A stretch of 64,000 nt of DNA from Tritrichomonas musculus (Eukaryota; Parabasalia; Tritrichomonadida; Tritrichomonadidae): the NCBI GenBank assembly GCA_039105265.1, contig JAPFFF010000008.1, positions 3,720,001 through 3,784,000 of the forward strand, in the 5' to 3' direction. Below are positions 20,005-27,994 of the stretch, piece by piece. Numbering within the stretch: position 1 is the first letter of the stretch; each line of letters starts with the position of its first letter. A program made the position numbers and the translations under genes. The notes below the pieces were generated by a model. That model had not been told where the DNA came from and searched no databases. It was given only the letters and a program-made list of their open reading frames with translations.

Positions 20005-21003
20005 TCATGTAAAGTAATATGATACTGAAGGCATTTCATTTTCTTCAGGTTTCATTCTATCACTTGCTTTGTCAAAAACCAAAAGATTATTTTTGTCATT
20101 TAAATTTGGTGTCATCTGACGATTTATTCTTAAAATACTAGCTTTATTCCCAGATCTGTAGCAATAATCAGGTGCGGACCAAACAGTTGCCAATCTCCAT
20201 TCTTTGCCGTCACCACCAAAATATAACTGGTATCCATCCATTGCCAATTGATGAGATCGACAAACCATAGTAAGTCGATTCAATCGGTTGAACTTGAGAA
20301 CTTCATTTTTCCCAAACAATAATCCAGCTCCTCGAGAATTTTTCATAAAAGCGTTTACCTTTTCATCAGGATCACTCCACATTAAGTCAGAGATTGGGCC
20401 TTCTGATGGAATTTCGTCTTGTCTGTTCAATATATTTATCCTTTCTAAAAGAGTAAGTTGATCTGATAGTCCGCCATGTACGCAAAAAACGTCAGTATCA
20501 ACAAGGGAACAAAGAGGAAGAAGGTCAAAAGCTTCATTTGCCATATTCCATAATCCAGCATGTCCATAACTTGCCATAACATCATTATAAAAGCCATATG
20601 AACGGGAAACTTGTCGAGATTCATGATTTCCACGAAGTAAAGTAACTTTTCCAGATTCTAATTTGTAAGTTGCAAGAAGCAAAAAGGTATTAAGTGAATA
20701 ATATCCACGATCAACATAATCGCCCATAAAAACGTATTTGTTTTCAAGTTTTGTATAATTTTTTTGTAATACGTCAACTTTCTCACCTGCTTTCTCAAAA
20801 AGTGGAATAAGATCACTAAGTTGGCCATGAATATCTCCGACAATAAATAATGGTGATGATACAGTTGTAACATTATTTTCAGTCATAAGTTGCTGCATAA
20901 GTCTTAATAATACACGCATAGCATCATCTTCTTTGACAATTTGTCTATTAAAAATTTGTTCGCGAACCCTTGTATATAAATCATCGGTATGATTATTCGA
21001 CAT
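20005..21003 (-). CDS. PPP-family Ser/Thr phosphatase, PP2A/PP4/PP6-like
   Basis: 332 residues with the complete PPP signature: GDIHG (56-60), GDYVDRGYYS (94-103), LRGNHESR (123-130), VHGGLS, WSDP and SAPDYCYRSGN. All metal ligands and catalytic residues are visible. YYS-x-NTF, SRSYGFYNDV and DLMWSDP place it with PP2A, PP4 and PP6 rather than PP1. Two oddities are visible. There is an insertion before the SAPDYCY motif (YFGGDGKEWRLATVW). The C terminus ends YYFT instead of the nearly universal YFL whose Leu is carboxymethylated in PP2A-type enzymes. The gene is divergent to the RBM22-like gene, with 107 bp between start codons. Confidence 0.9.
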   Translation of the reverse strand: MSNNHTDDLYTRVREQIFNRQIVKEDDAMRVLLRLMQQLMTENNVTTVSSPLFIVGDIHGQLSDLIPLFEKAGEKVDVLQKNYTKLENKYVFMGDYVDRGYYSLNTFLLLATYKLESGKVTLLRGNHESRQVSRSYGFYNDVMASYGHAGLWNMANEAFDLLPLCSLVDTDVFCVHGGLSDQLTLLERINILNRQDEIPSEGPISDLMWSDPDEKVNAFMKNSRGAGLLFGKNEVLKFNRLNRLTMVCRSHQLAMDGYQLYFGGDGKEWRLATVWSAPDYCYRSGNKASILRINRQMTPNLNDKNNLLVFDKASDRMKPEENEMPSVSYYFT

Positions 21004-21110
21004 TTTTTAAAACTAAATTATGCCGAATTGAATTAAAACTTTGGAAAAAGTTGACTGGATTTTGTTAAAATTTTTAAATTGTTTGAAAAAGTTTGTAATT
21101 TAATTCTTAT
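21004..21110. promoter_or_regulatory. Short bidirectional promoter region
   Basis: A 107-bp spacer between divergent starts with two copies of a GAAAAAGTT word: GGAAAAAGTTGAC near 21043-21055 and TGAAAAAGTTTG near 21083-21094. The same word recurs in other short promoter spacers of this window. Function inferred. Confidence 0.35.
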
Positions 21111-22007
21111 ATGTCCGCTGATAATACAAAGATCCTTGATTTACTTGATCCAAAATTTCCACTTGTTTACAAAGGAATTCTTCCTAAAGATACACATTTT
21201 CAAATGACAAAATCGCGTTTAAGTCGCGAGTGCTGCATTTGTGAGAGGCCTTTTTCAGTTTTTTTTTGGAGAATTAACGGAATTCCGTACAAAACATATA
21301 TTTGTCAGATATGTGCGAAATCAGCAAATGTTTGTCAAGTTTCCCTTCTTGATCTTGATATTGGTATTCCTGTTATTGTCAGAAACAAACTTCTTCATAT
21401 TCAACAAGAAGATTTTAAGTCATCTACAAGACGTTGGTATACTAATAGACTACTTGATCGACGTATTGAAAATGGTCAGGATTGGCTCGATCTTTCATTG
21501 CATGAGAAAGTAATAAATCTTGATCCAGTAATAGTCAAGCGTGTACAGCAATTTGTAGATGCTGATCCATATCTCTCATTTAAAAAAGCGCCTGTTTGTC
21601 CACAATGGCTCACGAATGAATGCACGCATGGATTATCTTGTTATTATGCTCATGAGCTTCCTGGACCAGGTGAGCATTCGCCAGATTGGTCAAAATTTGG
21701 TGTTCGGTGCAGATATCTGGGAACTGTTGATCCAAATGGCCAGGCTATTATTGAAAAATTGCTCCTTATTGATCAGCAAATGTTTCAAAATAAAGAACAG
21801 CAGAATCAAAAAGAAGAAAAGGAAAAAGAAAAGGAAAGAAGTCAAAAATTTTTTTCAGATAGTAAAAAAGATGAAAAGCCAAAGCAACCAATGAAAGCAC
21901 CAACAGAAAATAGAATATTCGATTTTGATGAACCGCTTGAATATGAAGGAATTAACATTGATCTTAGTCTATTTCCAAAATTTATCAATGGGAGGTTACA
22001 ATTATAG
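21111..22007 (+). CDS. RBM22: RBM22/Ecm2/Cwc2-like splicing factor lacking an RRM
   Basis: 298 residues. The N-terminal part matches RBM22/Ecm2: MTKSRLSRECCICERPFSVF, the paired Cys module (YICQICAKSANVCQVSLLDL) and IGIPVIVRNKLL. A CCCH finger follows (VCPQWLTNECTHGLSCYYAH), then a RYLGTVDPNGQAIIEKLL block. In the family these parts contact U6 snRNA and the catalytic RNA core of the activated spliceosome. The expected RRM after the CCCH finger is absent; the protein instead has a Lys/Glu/Gln-rich helix and a short acidic C-terminal tail. The Cys spacing is intact. It is divergent to the phosphatase gene. Confidence 0.85.
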   Translation: MSADNTKILDLLDPKFPLVYKGILPKDTHFQMTKSRLSRECCICERPFSVFFWRINGIPYKTYICQICAKSANVCQVSLLDLDIGIPVIVRNKLLHIQQEDFKSSTRRWYTNRLLDRRIENGQDWLDLSLHEKVINLDPVIVKRVQQFVDADPYLSFKKAPVCPQWLTNECTHGLSCYYAHELPGPGEHSPDWSKFGVRCRYLGTVDPNGQAIIEKLLLIDQQMFQNKEQQNQKEEKEKEKERSQKFFSDSKKDEKPKQPMKAPTENRIFDFDEPLEYEGINIDLSLFPKFINGRLQL

Positions 22008-22810
22008 ATTCATGCAAAAGTTTAGTTGTATACATTTAAATTTATAAATCTATAAAATGCTCATGATATTCAATCTGAATTTGTATTTTTGTAATGAATA
22101 TATACTTATCCTAGTTTGTCAACAATATATATACATATATATGATTTTCTGCATTCCTTAGGGAATTTATACTTTATAATTTCTAAAGAAAGAAGTATCA
22201 AAAACGATAAAAGACTAATTCAATGGTTTATTTTAAAATCATAATATTGTGATAAACATATGTTTAAAATTTCATTTACCTAACGCCTTATTAGTTGCAT
22301 AAAAGAGTATACTATTAAGCAAATGAGGTTTCACGCCAAATTCTCTGTAATCGATGTTTTGCAAACTTTATCTTTCAAAAAGTCAAGATTTTAAATTAAC
22401 GATATCAAATAAACCATTGAAAAAAATCAAATTGATTGATATTTAATAGTTTTTGATTCTACTTTTTATTATAATAAAATAGTGATAAAATTTGTGGAAA
22501 ATGCTTATTTTAGCTTATTAAAATTCTTTTGAATTTATATTTTTTTCAATTCAATATATCGTAGTAAGTCAATTGTTATTTTAAGATAAAGTTATAAATA
22601 GCCTTAAAATATAATTTAACAATTAAAAATTAAAAAATATTTTGATAATATTTTTTATTGTTGGAGATATATTCTTTTTTTATTATTATAAAAAATTGAA
22701 TGAGATAAAGATTTCAAAAGTTAATTTGATCGGATATATTTCAGAAAAACTGGAACAAATAAGCTTTTGAAAAGTAATAGTTTCTAATATAAAACAAAAG
22801 AGACTAGTTA
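22008..22810. other. 0.8-kb intergenic region
   Basis: AT-rich with no ORF. The word TCAAAAAGTCAAGATTTTA at 22375-22393, followed closely by TTAACG, also occurs at 62816-62834 in a clear promoter spacer. A second, unseen transcript starting near 22400 is therefore possible. Nothing else was recognised. Confidence 0.5.
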
Positions 22811-23464
22811 ATGACTGGAAGATTCGAAACTCTTTCTAACCAAGTTCAATCGCGTCTTGATGCACTTGATAACGTTGTATCTGACTACCCAAAATTACAG
22901 TCATTAGATCAAAAGAGACAAGTTGTTTCAAGATCAAAGCGTGATATTCAGACCCTCCAAAACAATCTCATGGAAATGGGGCGTCTCATTCAAACAATGC
23001 CGCAGCGTGACCGAGATTTTTTCAAAGCTGATCTTGAGAATTATCAAGACCAGTTCGATGGAATGAAGAAAACTTTTTCTGGAATAGATAAACAACTTCA
23101 AGATGAAATTGCTAAAGCTGCTGAAGATGCCGAAAATGGTGGCCTTGATGAAGAACTTCTTATGAAGAACAAGCAAGGCGCATTAAACGTTCTTTCTCAG
23201 ATCAGTGGTGTTATTGCAGTTAACAACGATACAATTAAGACACAAGAAAACTCAAAATCTACACTTGCTGAAGACAGATCTCTCCTTAACAATGTTAGCA
23301 ATAACTTAGATGATATTGATAATGAAGCTGAAAAAGGTCTCTCTAGAGGTTCAAGAATGGCACGTCGTGCAATTATGAATGGAATTCTTTCATGGACTCT
23401 TGCAGCGGTATTTATTGTTGCCTTTGTTGTTGTTGTCATTTGGAGGTTTACAAATGTATTTTAA
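22811..23464 (+). CDS. Qb-SNARE, Vti1-like
   Basis: 217 residues. An N-terminal helical bundle (about 10-105), including the NLMEMGRLIQTMPQRDRDFF block that parallels the third helix of Vti1, is followed by a SNARE motif (about 125-185) with a candidate zero-layer Gln at 145 and an RRAIMNGIL juxtamembrane segment. A single C-terminal transmembrane anchor (193-211) ends the protein. Vti1-type SNAREs drive Golgi-endosome-lysosome fusion. Qb-SNARE architecture is clear; the exact subgroup (Vti1 versus Gos1 or NPSN) is inferred from the N-terminal helix and the basic stretch before the anchor. Confidence 0.8.
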   Translation: MTGRFETLSNQVQSRLDALDNVVSDYPKLQSLDQKRQVVSRSKRDIQTLQNNLMEMGRLIQTMPQRDRDFFKADLENYQDQFDGMKKTFSGIDKQLQDEIAKAAEDAENGGLDEELLMKNKQGALNVLSQISGVIAVNNDTIKTQENSKSTLAEDRSLLNNVSNNLDDIDNEAEKGLSRGSRMARRAIMNGILSWTLAAVFIVAFVVVVIWRFTNVF

Positions 23465-23824
23465 AACTCGTTGTTGAGCAAACTATCAAGTTGGTAATAT
23501 TTTTATTATAAATATTGTCAACCTTCTTATTTTTTATGATCTATTTCTATAAAAGTAATTATTTGACTTATTGATATTTGCATGTGTGATTAAACTATAG
23601 TTGTAGGACTATTTATTTTATTATATATTGAACTTAATTTTTTGAAGACGTGCATCAATCTTGATGATATTTACATATGAATTTCACAAAGTGTTTTTAA
23701 GTTCCTTCAAAGTTTTTTGTTCATAGTTAAAGCATATTTATATAAAATATTAGTAAAGTGCATTAATTAAATTGATTGAAAATGGTTTAAAAAAATGAAA
23801 ATAAGTATTACTTAAAGATCAAAT
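23465..23824. other. Convergent intergenic region
   Basis: 360 bp between the SNARE gene and the convergent proteasome gene. AT-rich; no gene or repeat recognised. Confidence 0.6.
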
Positions 23825-24532
23825 TTATTTTTTGTTGATTTCTTCAATTATTGGTGTTAATTCTTCTTCTGTCATTAATTTCATTGGTTCTCCACATTTC
23901 ATGTAAGCAATTTCAAGATTCTTTGCGCCATTTTCAACAACTTCTAACAAAGATCCGACAGCAATTTTAATTGCATCATCACTAGATAAGTCATCTTTAT
24001 AATGTTTTTCCAGATATTCCATAACAGTTTGATCGTGTCTTCCGATTGTTCTCGCTTTCCATTCTGCGTATGCACCAGAAGGTAATGTTTCATAGATATG
24101 TGGTTGTTTTGTTGTAGCATCGAAGCCGCAAACAAGGGTGGCAACACCAAATGGACGAACACCACCAGATTGTGTAAATTTCAATTGCACAGTAGCGATA
24201 TGACGAGCAATTCGTTCAATTGTAATCGGATCTTCGTAAGTTAAACGATGGCTCTGGCACTCAACTTGTGCTTTATGAACCAAAACTCTAGCGTCAGCAT
24301 GAAGACCTGCAAAAGCGCACATAACATGATCATCGAGCGAAACTACTTTTCGAAAAGTGCTAGGATCTTGAAGTTTAGCGATTGTTAATTTTTCTACGGC
24401 GATAACGATAATGTCTTTGGATTGAACAGCTACAACAGTAGTACCGCGTTGTACAGCTGCTTGAGCATGATCAATTTGAAAAAGACGTCCATCTGGGCTG
24501 AATCTGGTAATTGAGCGTGCGTATTGAGACAT
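23825..24532 (-). CDS. PSMA7: 20S proteasome alpha-4-type subunit
   Basis: 235 residues starting MSQYARSITRFSPDGRLFQI, the conserved N-terminal gate/alpha signature with the Y-x-R-x-x-T-x-FSPDG-x-L pattern. QKAQVECQSHRLTYEDP-type, GGVRPFGVATLVCGFD and PSGAYAEWKARTIGR blocks are typical of alpha4. Alpha subunits form the outer rings of the 20S core and carry no catalytic Thr. The ATG at 24532 is preferred over the GTG two codons upstream because it gives the family's usual start. A full-length, ordinary housekeeping gene. Confidence 0.93.
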   Translation of the reverse strand: MSQYARSITRFSPDGRLFQIDHAQAAVQRGTTVVAVQSKDIIVIAVEKLTIAKLQDPSTFRKVVSLDDHVMCAFAGLHADARVLVHKAQVECQSHRLTYEDPITIERIARHIATVQLKFTQSGGVRPFGVATLVCGFDATTKQPHIYETLPSGAYAEWKARTIGRHDQTVMEYLEKHYKDDLSSDDAIKIAVGSLLEVVENGAKNLEIAYMKCGEPMKLMTEEELTPIIEEINKK

Positions 24533-25269
24533 TGTCACTTTTTAAGCTCTTAAAATCCTCTCATTAAATAAAAAATTAGTTGGTCAGACAACTTACAAAA
24601 TAATTGTTTTATAAATAAAAATCATTGCTGAAGCTTACAAATAAATCCCAAATATAAAATTCAAAATATTCATCAAATATAATCATAAAAAATTCTAATA
24701 TTACTCCATCTTCTTTTATAATAAAATATATTAAATATGATGAATGCATCTTATTTCTAATATTAAATTCATTTTTCAAAAAAAAAAAAAAATGATGCAA
24801 AAAACATATATACAATATTGAATTTTTACATAATAAACACAAACTCTTAATATCTAGATGAATTATGTATCAATATGTGTATATTAGGTTATTTATATAT
24901 GTTGATACTATCTTAAATATGCTGTTATAAAGTTAATAGTTTTTTTTTATTATTATTATTTCATACGAATTGTTATTCGAATAAAATACTGAATTTAATC
25001 GTATTTCAAAAAAAAAAAGAAATTATCATTCCTCTATTAAATAAATGAAAGTAATGTAATTTTATTGAAATATGCAATAAAAAAATTGGTTAATATAAAA
25101 AAAAAAATGATTCTTATTGATGAACAAAAAAAACTGGAATGTTATGCCTTAAGGCATAATTATATTTTTATATGATTTGGATTTATAAAAAAAAAAAAAA
25201 ATGTTGATATCATTTGGATAGGTTTATCAAAATTGATGAAAATTAAAACAAAATTGCATTAAAAATAAT
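24533..25269. other. Intergenic region with homopolymer runs and a palindrome
   Basis: About 740 bp with several A runs (24780-24792, 25010-25019, 25187-25201) and a perfect 18-bp palindrome at 25142-25159. No gene is seen; the minus-strand 77-codon reading is low complexity. Confidence 0.6.
25142..25159. repeat. Perfect 18-bp palindrome
   Basis: TTATGCCTTAAGGCATAA is self-complementary around TTAA. It could be a protein-binding site, a transposon footprint or chance. Confidence 0.8.
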
Positions 25270-25554
25270 TTAATACACTCTGAGTCCGAAAGACAGCACA
25301 CATAATAAAATAATGATAATGAAAAATGTCATTATTTTTTCGTTTTCTCGTTTATTATTTATTTCTTTTTTCTTTAAATCTATCTTTTGGTAAATTTCAT
25401 CTATTTCTATATTTAATTGTTCGATCTTTTTTTGAAAAAGAACATATTGCAATTCAATTTGTTTTTTCCTCTCTTCTAAAAGTTCGTTCTGTTGTGTTAC
25501 TAATTGATTTTTTGCTAAATTTTCATCTATCAATTGTTCTGTTGCTTCCATCAT
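25270..25554 (-). CDS. Small coiled-coil tail-anchored membrane protein
   Basis: 94 residues. A long heptad-patterned helix (about 5-72, for example LLEERKKQIELQYVLFQKKI) is followed by one C-terminal transmembrane span (about 76-91, MTFFIIIILLCVLSFG) and only RVY after it. This is the layout of a tail-anchored protein of the ER or organelle membranes. It resembles SNAREs in architecture, but no SNARE layer pattern was confirmed, so it remains unassigned. Starts ATGATG. It lies head to head with the Vps16-C-like gene. Confidence 0.6.
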   Translation of the reverse strand: MMEATEQLIDENLAKNQLVTQQNELLEERKKQIELQYVLFQKKIEQLNIEIDEIYQKIDLKKKEINNKRENEKIMTFFIIIILLCVLSFGLRVY

Positions 25555-25634
25555 TAAAAATAAAATTGAATTTTAATTATTCAAATATTTCGCCTAAACG
25601 ATTAGGACATACAAATTTAATGTTGTATTGTACA
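25555..25634. promoter_or_regulatory. 80-bp bidirectional promoter region
   Basis: The shortest divergent spacer in the window. It is AT-rich with a small palindromic word CCTAAACGATTAGG (about 25593-25606). No classical motif can be assigned. Confidence 0.3.
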
Positions 25635-26405
25635 ATGAGTGGAAAAACGCGCCTTTCTCCAGAAGAAGAACTCGCAAAACTCCAAAGTGAAATCGAAAAG
25701 TTAACAGCTGAGATTAAACAATCGATGTCTGATTTCCCTTCTATTCCTTGGGAGAAAACAGAAGAAGAAAAAGGCGAATTATTACTTCATGCCTTCCTTA
25801 ATGACGAGCCATTCGATCGATTTATTTTCGGGTATCTTCCAATAAAAGCTTCTTTTGTCAAAGCTGCCCTAAAGACTAATGATCCAGAAATTATTGTTGC
25901 AGCTCTTTACTTTGTGTGTAAATCGCTTGACACAAAATCTTTTAATGAATTGCTCGATCAAAACCCTGATGCTCGTGTTCAATATGATCATTTTTCAGGG
26001 AAAACATCCAAAATTATCAAGCAAGATAAAACTATAACTCAAGAAGAAAGGGTTGAGGACATTGGGAGACGCCTTAAAGAATCGACAGGTTTAATGAATC
26101 TTGTTCTTAAAGACGAATTAAACCGAGTTAAAACAGGTGACGTTTTTATTGGAATGGAGCCATGTGATCTACAATGGGAATTTTTCCAATCAGCTTTTAA
26201 AACGCATAATTTCAGCCTTATTCATCCAAAAGATATGTCGGCAAAGAAATTTATTGGAAAGAAATGGAAGAGAAATGTCAATCCTTCGCAAGCAGCCATT
26301 CTTGCACGTGCATGGGGATATCCAGAAGAAATTGTTCGTGCATTTGCGTTGCTCACGAAAAATGCTGATGAAAAAAATAAGCTCGCCCAGCTCGGAATTA
26401 TGTAA
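25635..26405 (+). CDS. Vps16 C-terminal-domain-like protein (VPS16B/VIPAS39-like)
   Basis: 256 residues. After a short coiled coil (about 8-35), the sequence is an all-helical solenoid. The stretch KAALKTNDPEIIVAALYFVC followed by SFNELLDQNPDARVQYDHF matches the Vps16 C-terminal pattern of helix, D/N-x-D, long hydrophobic helix and L-x-x-NP-A-x-x-x-Y. Later blocks include EDIGRRLKESTGLMNLVLKD and ARAWGYPEEIVRAFALL. In VPS16 and VIPAS39 this region binds the SM protein VPS33 in HOPS/CORVET or CHEVI complexes. The size fits the shorter VIPAS39-like form. The ATG at 25635 (MSGKTRLS) is chosen; 25620 is five codons longer. The frame upstream overlaps the opposite gene and is not coding. Confidence 0.5.
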   Translation: MSGKTRLSPEEELAKLQSEIEKLTAEIKQSMSDFPSIPWEKTEEEKGELLLHAFLNDEPFDRFIFGYLPIKASFVKAALKTNDPEIIVAALYFVCKSLDTKSFNELLDQNPDARVQYDHFSGKTSKIIKQDKTITQEERVEDIGRRLKESTGLMNLVLKDELNRVKTGDVFIGMEPCDLQWEFFQSAFKTHNFSLIHPKDMSAKKFIGKKWKRNVNPSQAAILARAWGYPEEIVRAFALLTKNADEKNKLAQLGIM

Positions 26406-26736
26406 AATATTTACCTAATAAATACAAATGTGTCTATGACCCCATTATTTAATTAGGTTCTTTTAGAAGAAAATCATTTGTTTTGATTGTTTTATGTAAA
26501 TATATTCCTATGTAAAATGATTTTAGTATACTCCAAATATTATTATCTAAACATCTAAATGATTAATGATTATTTAGTCATCATATTTAAATGTTTGAAG
26601 ATTAAGATTCATAATGGAATTGGAGATAATAAGCTTTAACCTAATTTTCTTTTTTTTTTTTTTTTTTTTTGATGTTGAACCGTTTTTAAGGTTAATTTTA
26701 AGGTTAAATTGCGTTAATTTTTTTTTCCAAGATATA
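26406..26736. other. Intergenic region with a T tract
   Basis: 331 bp including a T run near 26649-26670. The open frame extending through this T tract into the downstream gene would encode poly-Phe and is not accepted as its N terminus. Confidence 0.6.
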
Positions 26737-27666
26737 ATGGATTATGAATTATTTATAAAAAAGTCGCTTCAGTTTCACCAGCATACTTACTGTTTTGTAC
26801 AAAAGCCTTTTTTATCATTCGATTTTGATTTTAAAAACACTATTGATTCTACAGATTTTTATTACAATACTAATATTTCGCAATCACAACGAGGAGCTAA
26901 ATGGAATAGTTTGCTTCATATCACTGCATTCAAATATAAATATCCAAAAGTATCATTATGGGTTTTATCAAATCGGACACTTTCATTACATATAAGTAAT
27001 AAAAAATTCAAATTTATAATTAATTCTGTTCATCCATCAATAACTCTCAATCTTTCTCCTGATGATCTTCTGAATTATCAAATTTCGGCTTCATTCTTTT
27101 CTTCTCCATCAGTGATTGGCAGTTTTAGTTATAAAAACCTCTTAATGTCCATTCATTTTTATGATGAAAAAATTTCATTAGCTTATCAAATAAAATCGGA
27201 TAAAATTGAGATAGGCTGTGGATTTAAAATTAAGAAATCTAATTCCATTTTGGATTTTGTTACCGACTCTTTTTCAGGTATTAAAATACCACTATTACAA
27301 AATCAATTTTTATCAATCACATCTGGCTTTGTATCTGATTCATATAAAGTAGCTCTTGCTTTTCAAAATATTAATCATAAAATTACATATTCATATATAA
27401 ATTCACCCATTTTTAATGGAGAAGACTCTGATTTTGCGAGTTTCTACCTTTTTCAATACAAATATATATTAAATAATGGAAACAAGTTCGCATTTTTATA
27501 CCCACTTTTTACCAAATCTCTTTACTTAAGAGGATCTTTTCATATATATGATAAATTAAAGGTTAGATTGACAGCAAAATTTGATAACAACGAAGGTTCA
27601 TTTCATTTTAATCCCGCATTTGGCTTTCTCTTTAATTTAAATCAAATTGCAGACTTTTTAAAGTAG
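26737..27666 (+). CDS. Putative beta-barrel outer-membrane protein (Tom40/VDAC-like)
   Basis: 309 residues from the ATG at 26737. From residue ~35 to the end the sequence alternates polar and hydrophobic residues in strands of about 8-12 with Ser/Asn/Asp-rich turns (for example TLSLHISNKKFKFIINS, SLAYQIKSDKIEIGCGFKIK, KLKVRLTAKFD). It has almost no helix-prone or long hydrophobic stretches and ends in a hydrophobic residue. This is what a mitochondrial/hydrogenosomal porin-type barrel looks like; trichomonads carry diverged Tom40 and other barrels in hydrogenosomes. No VDAC motif or Tom40 beta-signal could be fixed, so the specific identity is open. Confidence 0.4.
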   Translation: MDYELFIKKSLQFHQHTYCFVQKPFLSFDFDFKNTIDSTDFYYNTNISQSQRGAKWNSLLHITAFKYKYPKVSLWVLSNRTLSLHISNKKFKFIINSVHPSITLNLSPDDLLNYQISASFFSSPSVIGSFSYKNLLMSIHFYDEKISLAYQIKSDKIEIGCGFKIKKSNSILDFVTDSFSGIKIPLLQNQFLSITSGFVSDSYKVALAFQNINHKITYSYINSPIFNGEDSDFASFYLFQYKYILNNGNKFAFLYPLFTKSLYLRGSFHIYDKLKVRLTAKFDNNEGSFHFNPAFGFLFNLNQIADFLK

Positions 27667-27994
27667 AGTTAAATCATATATAAATTGTTATGTTTTGTAA
27701 ATAAATACCTTTATTTTAATCAAATTACATTAATAATAAGAAATTTCTTATTATTAAAATTATGCTTTTTTTTTAAAAAAAAAAAAAAACTATTGCACTC
27801 AATGTAAATATAGAGACACAAAAAGCATAAGTTGTAATTTATATGATACTTAAAAACGTTTTTTAATTATAATATTATATCCTATTCATATAATAAATCT
27901 TTAAGAAAAAAAAATTAAAAATCGAAACATATAAAAAATGTCATATAATAATTTTAATAATATCATAAAAACAGAAACAATTTAAATTCTAATA
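27667..27994. other. Convergent intergenic region
   Basis: 328 bp between convergent stop codons, with an A run at about 27777-27789. No gene seen. Confidence 0.6.

Noticed and set aside
25326-25634. N-terminal extension of the Vps16-C-like protein
   Set aside because: Antisense to the tail-anchored protein gene and composed of Leu/Phe/Ser. The conserved part begins after 25635.
26614-26736. N-terminal extension of the beta-barrel gene
   Set aside because: It would encode a poly-Phe stretch from a T tract; the Met at 26737 gives a normal start.
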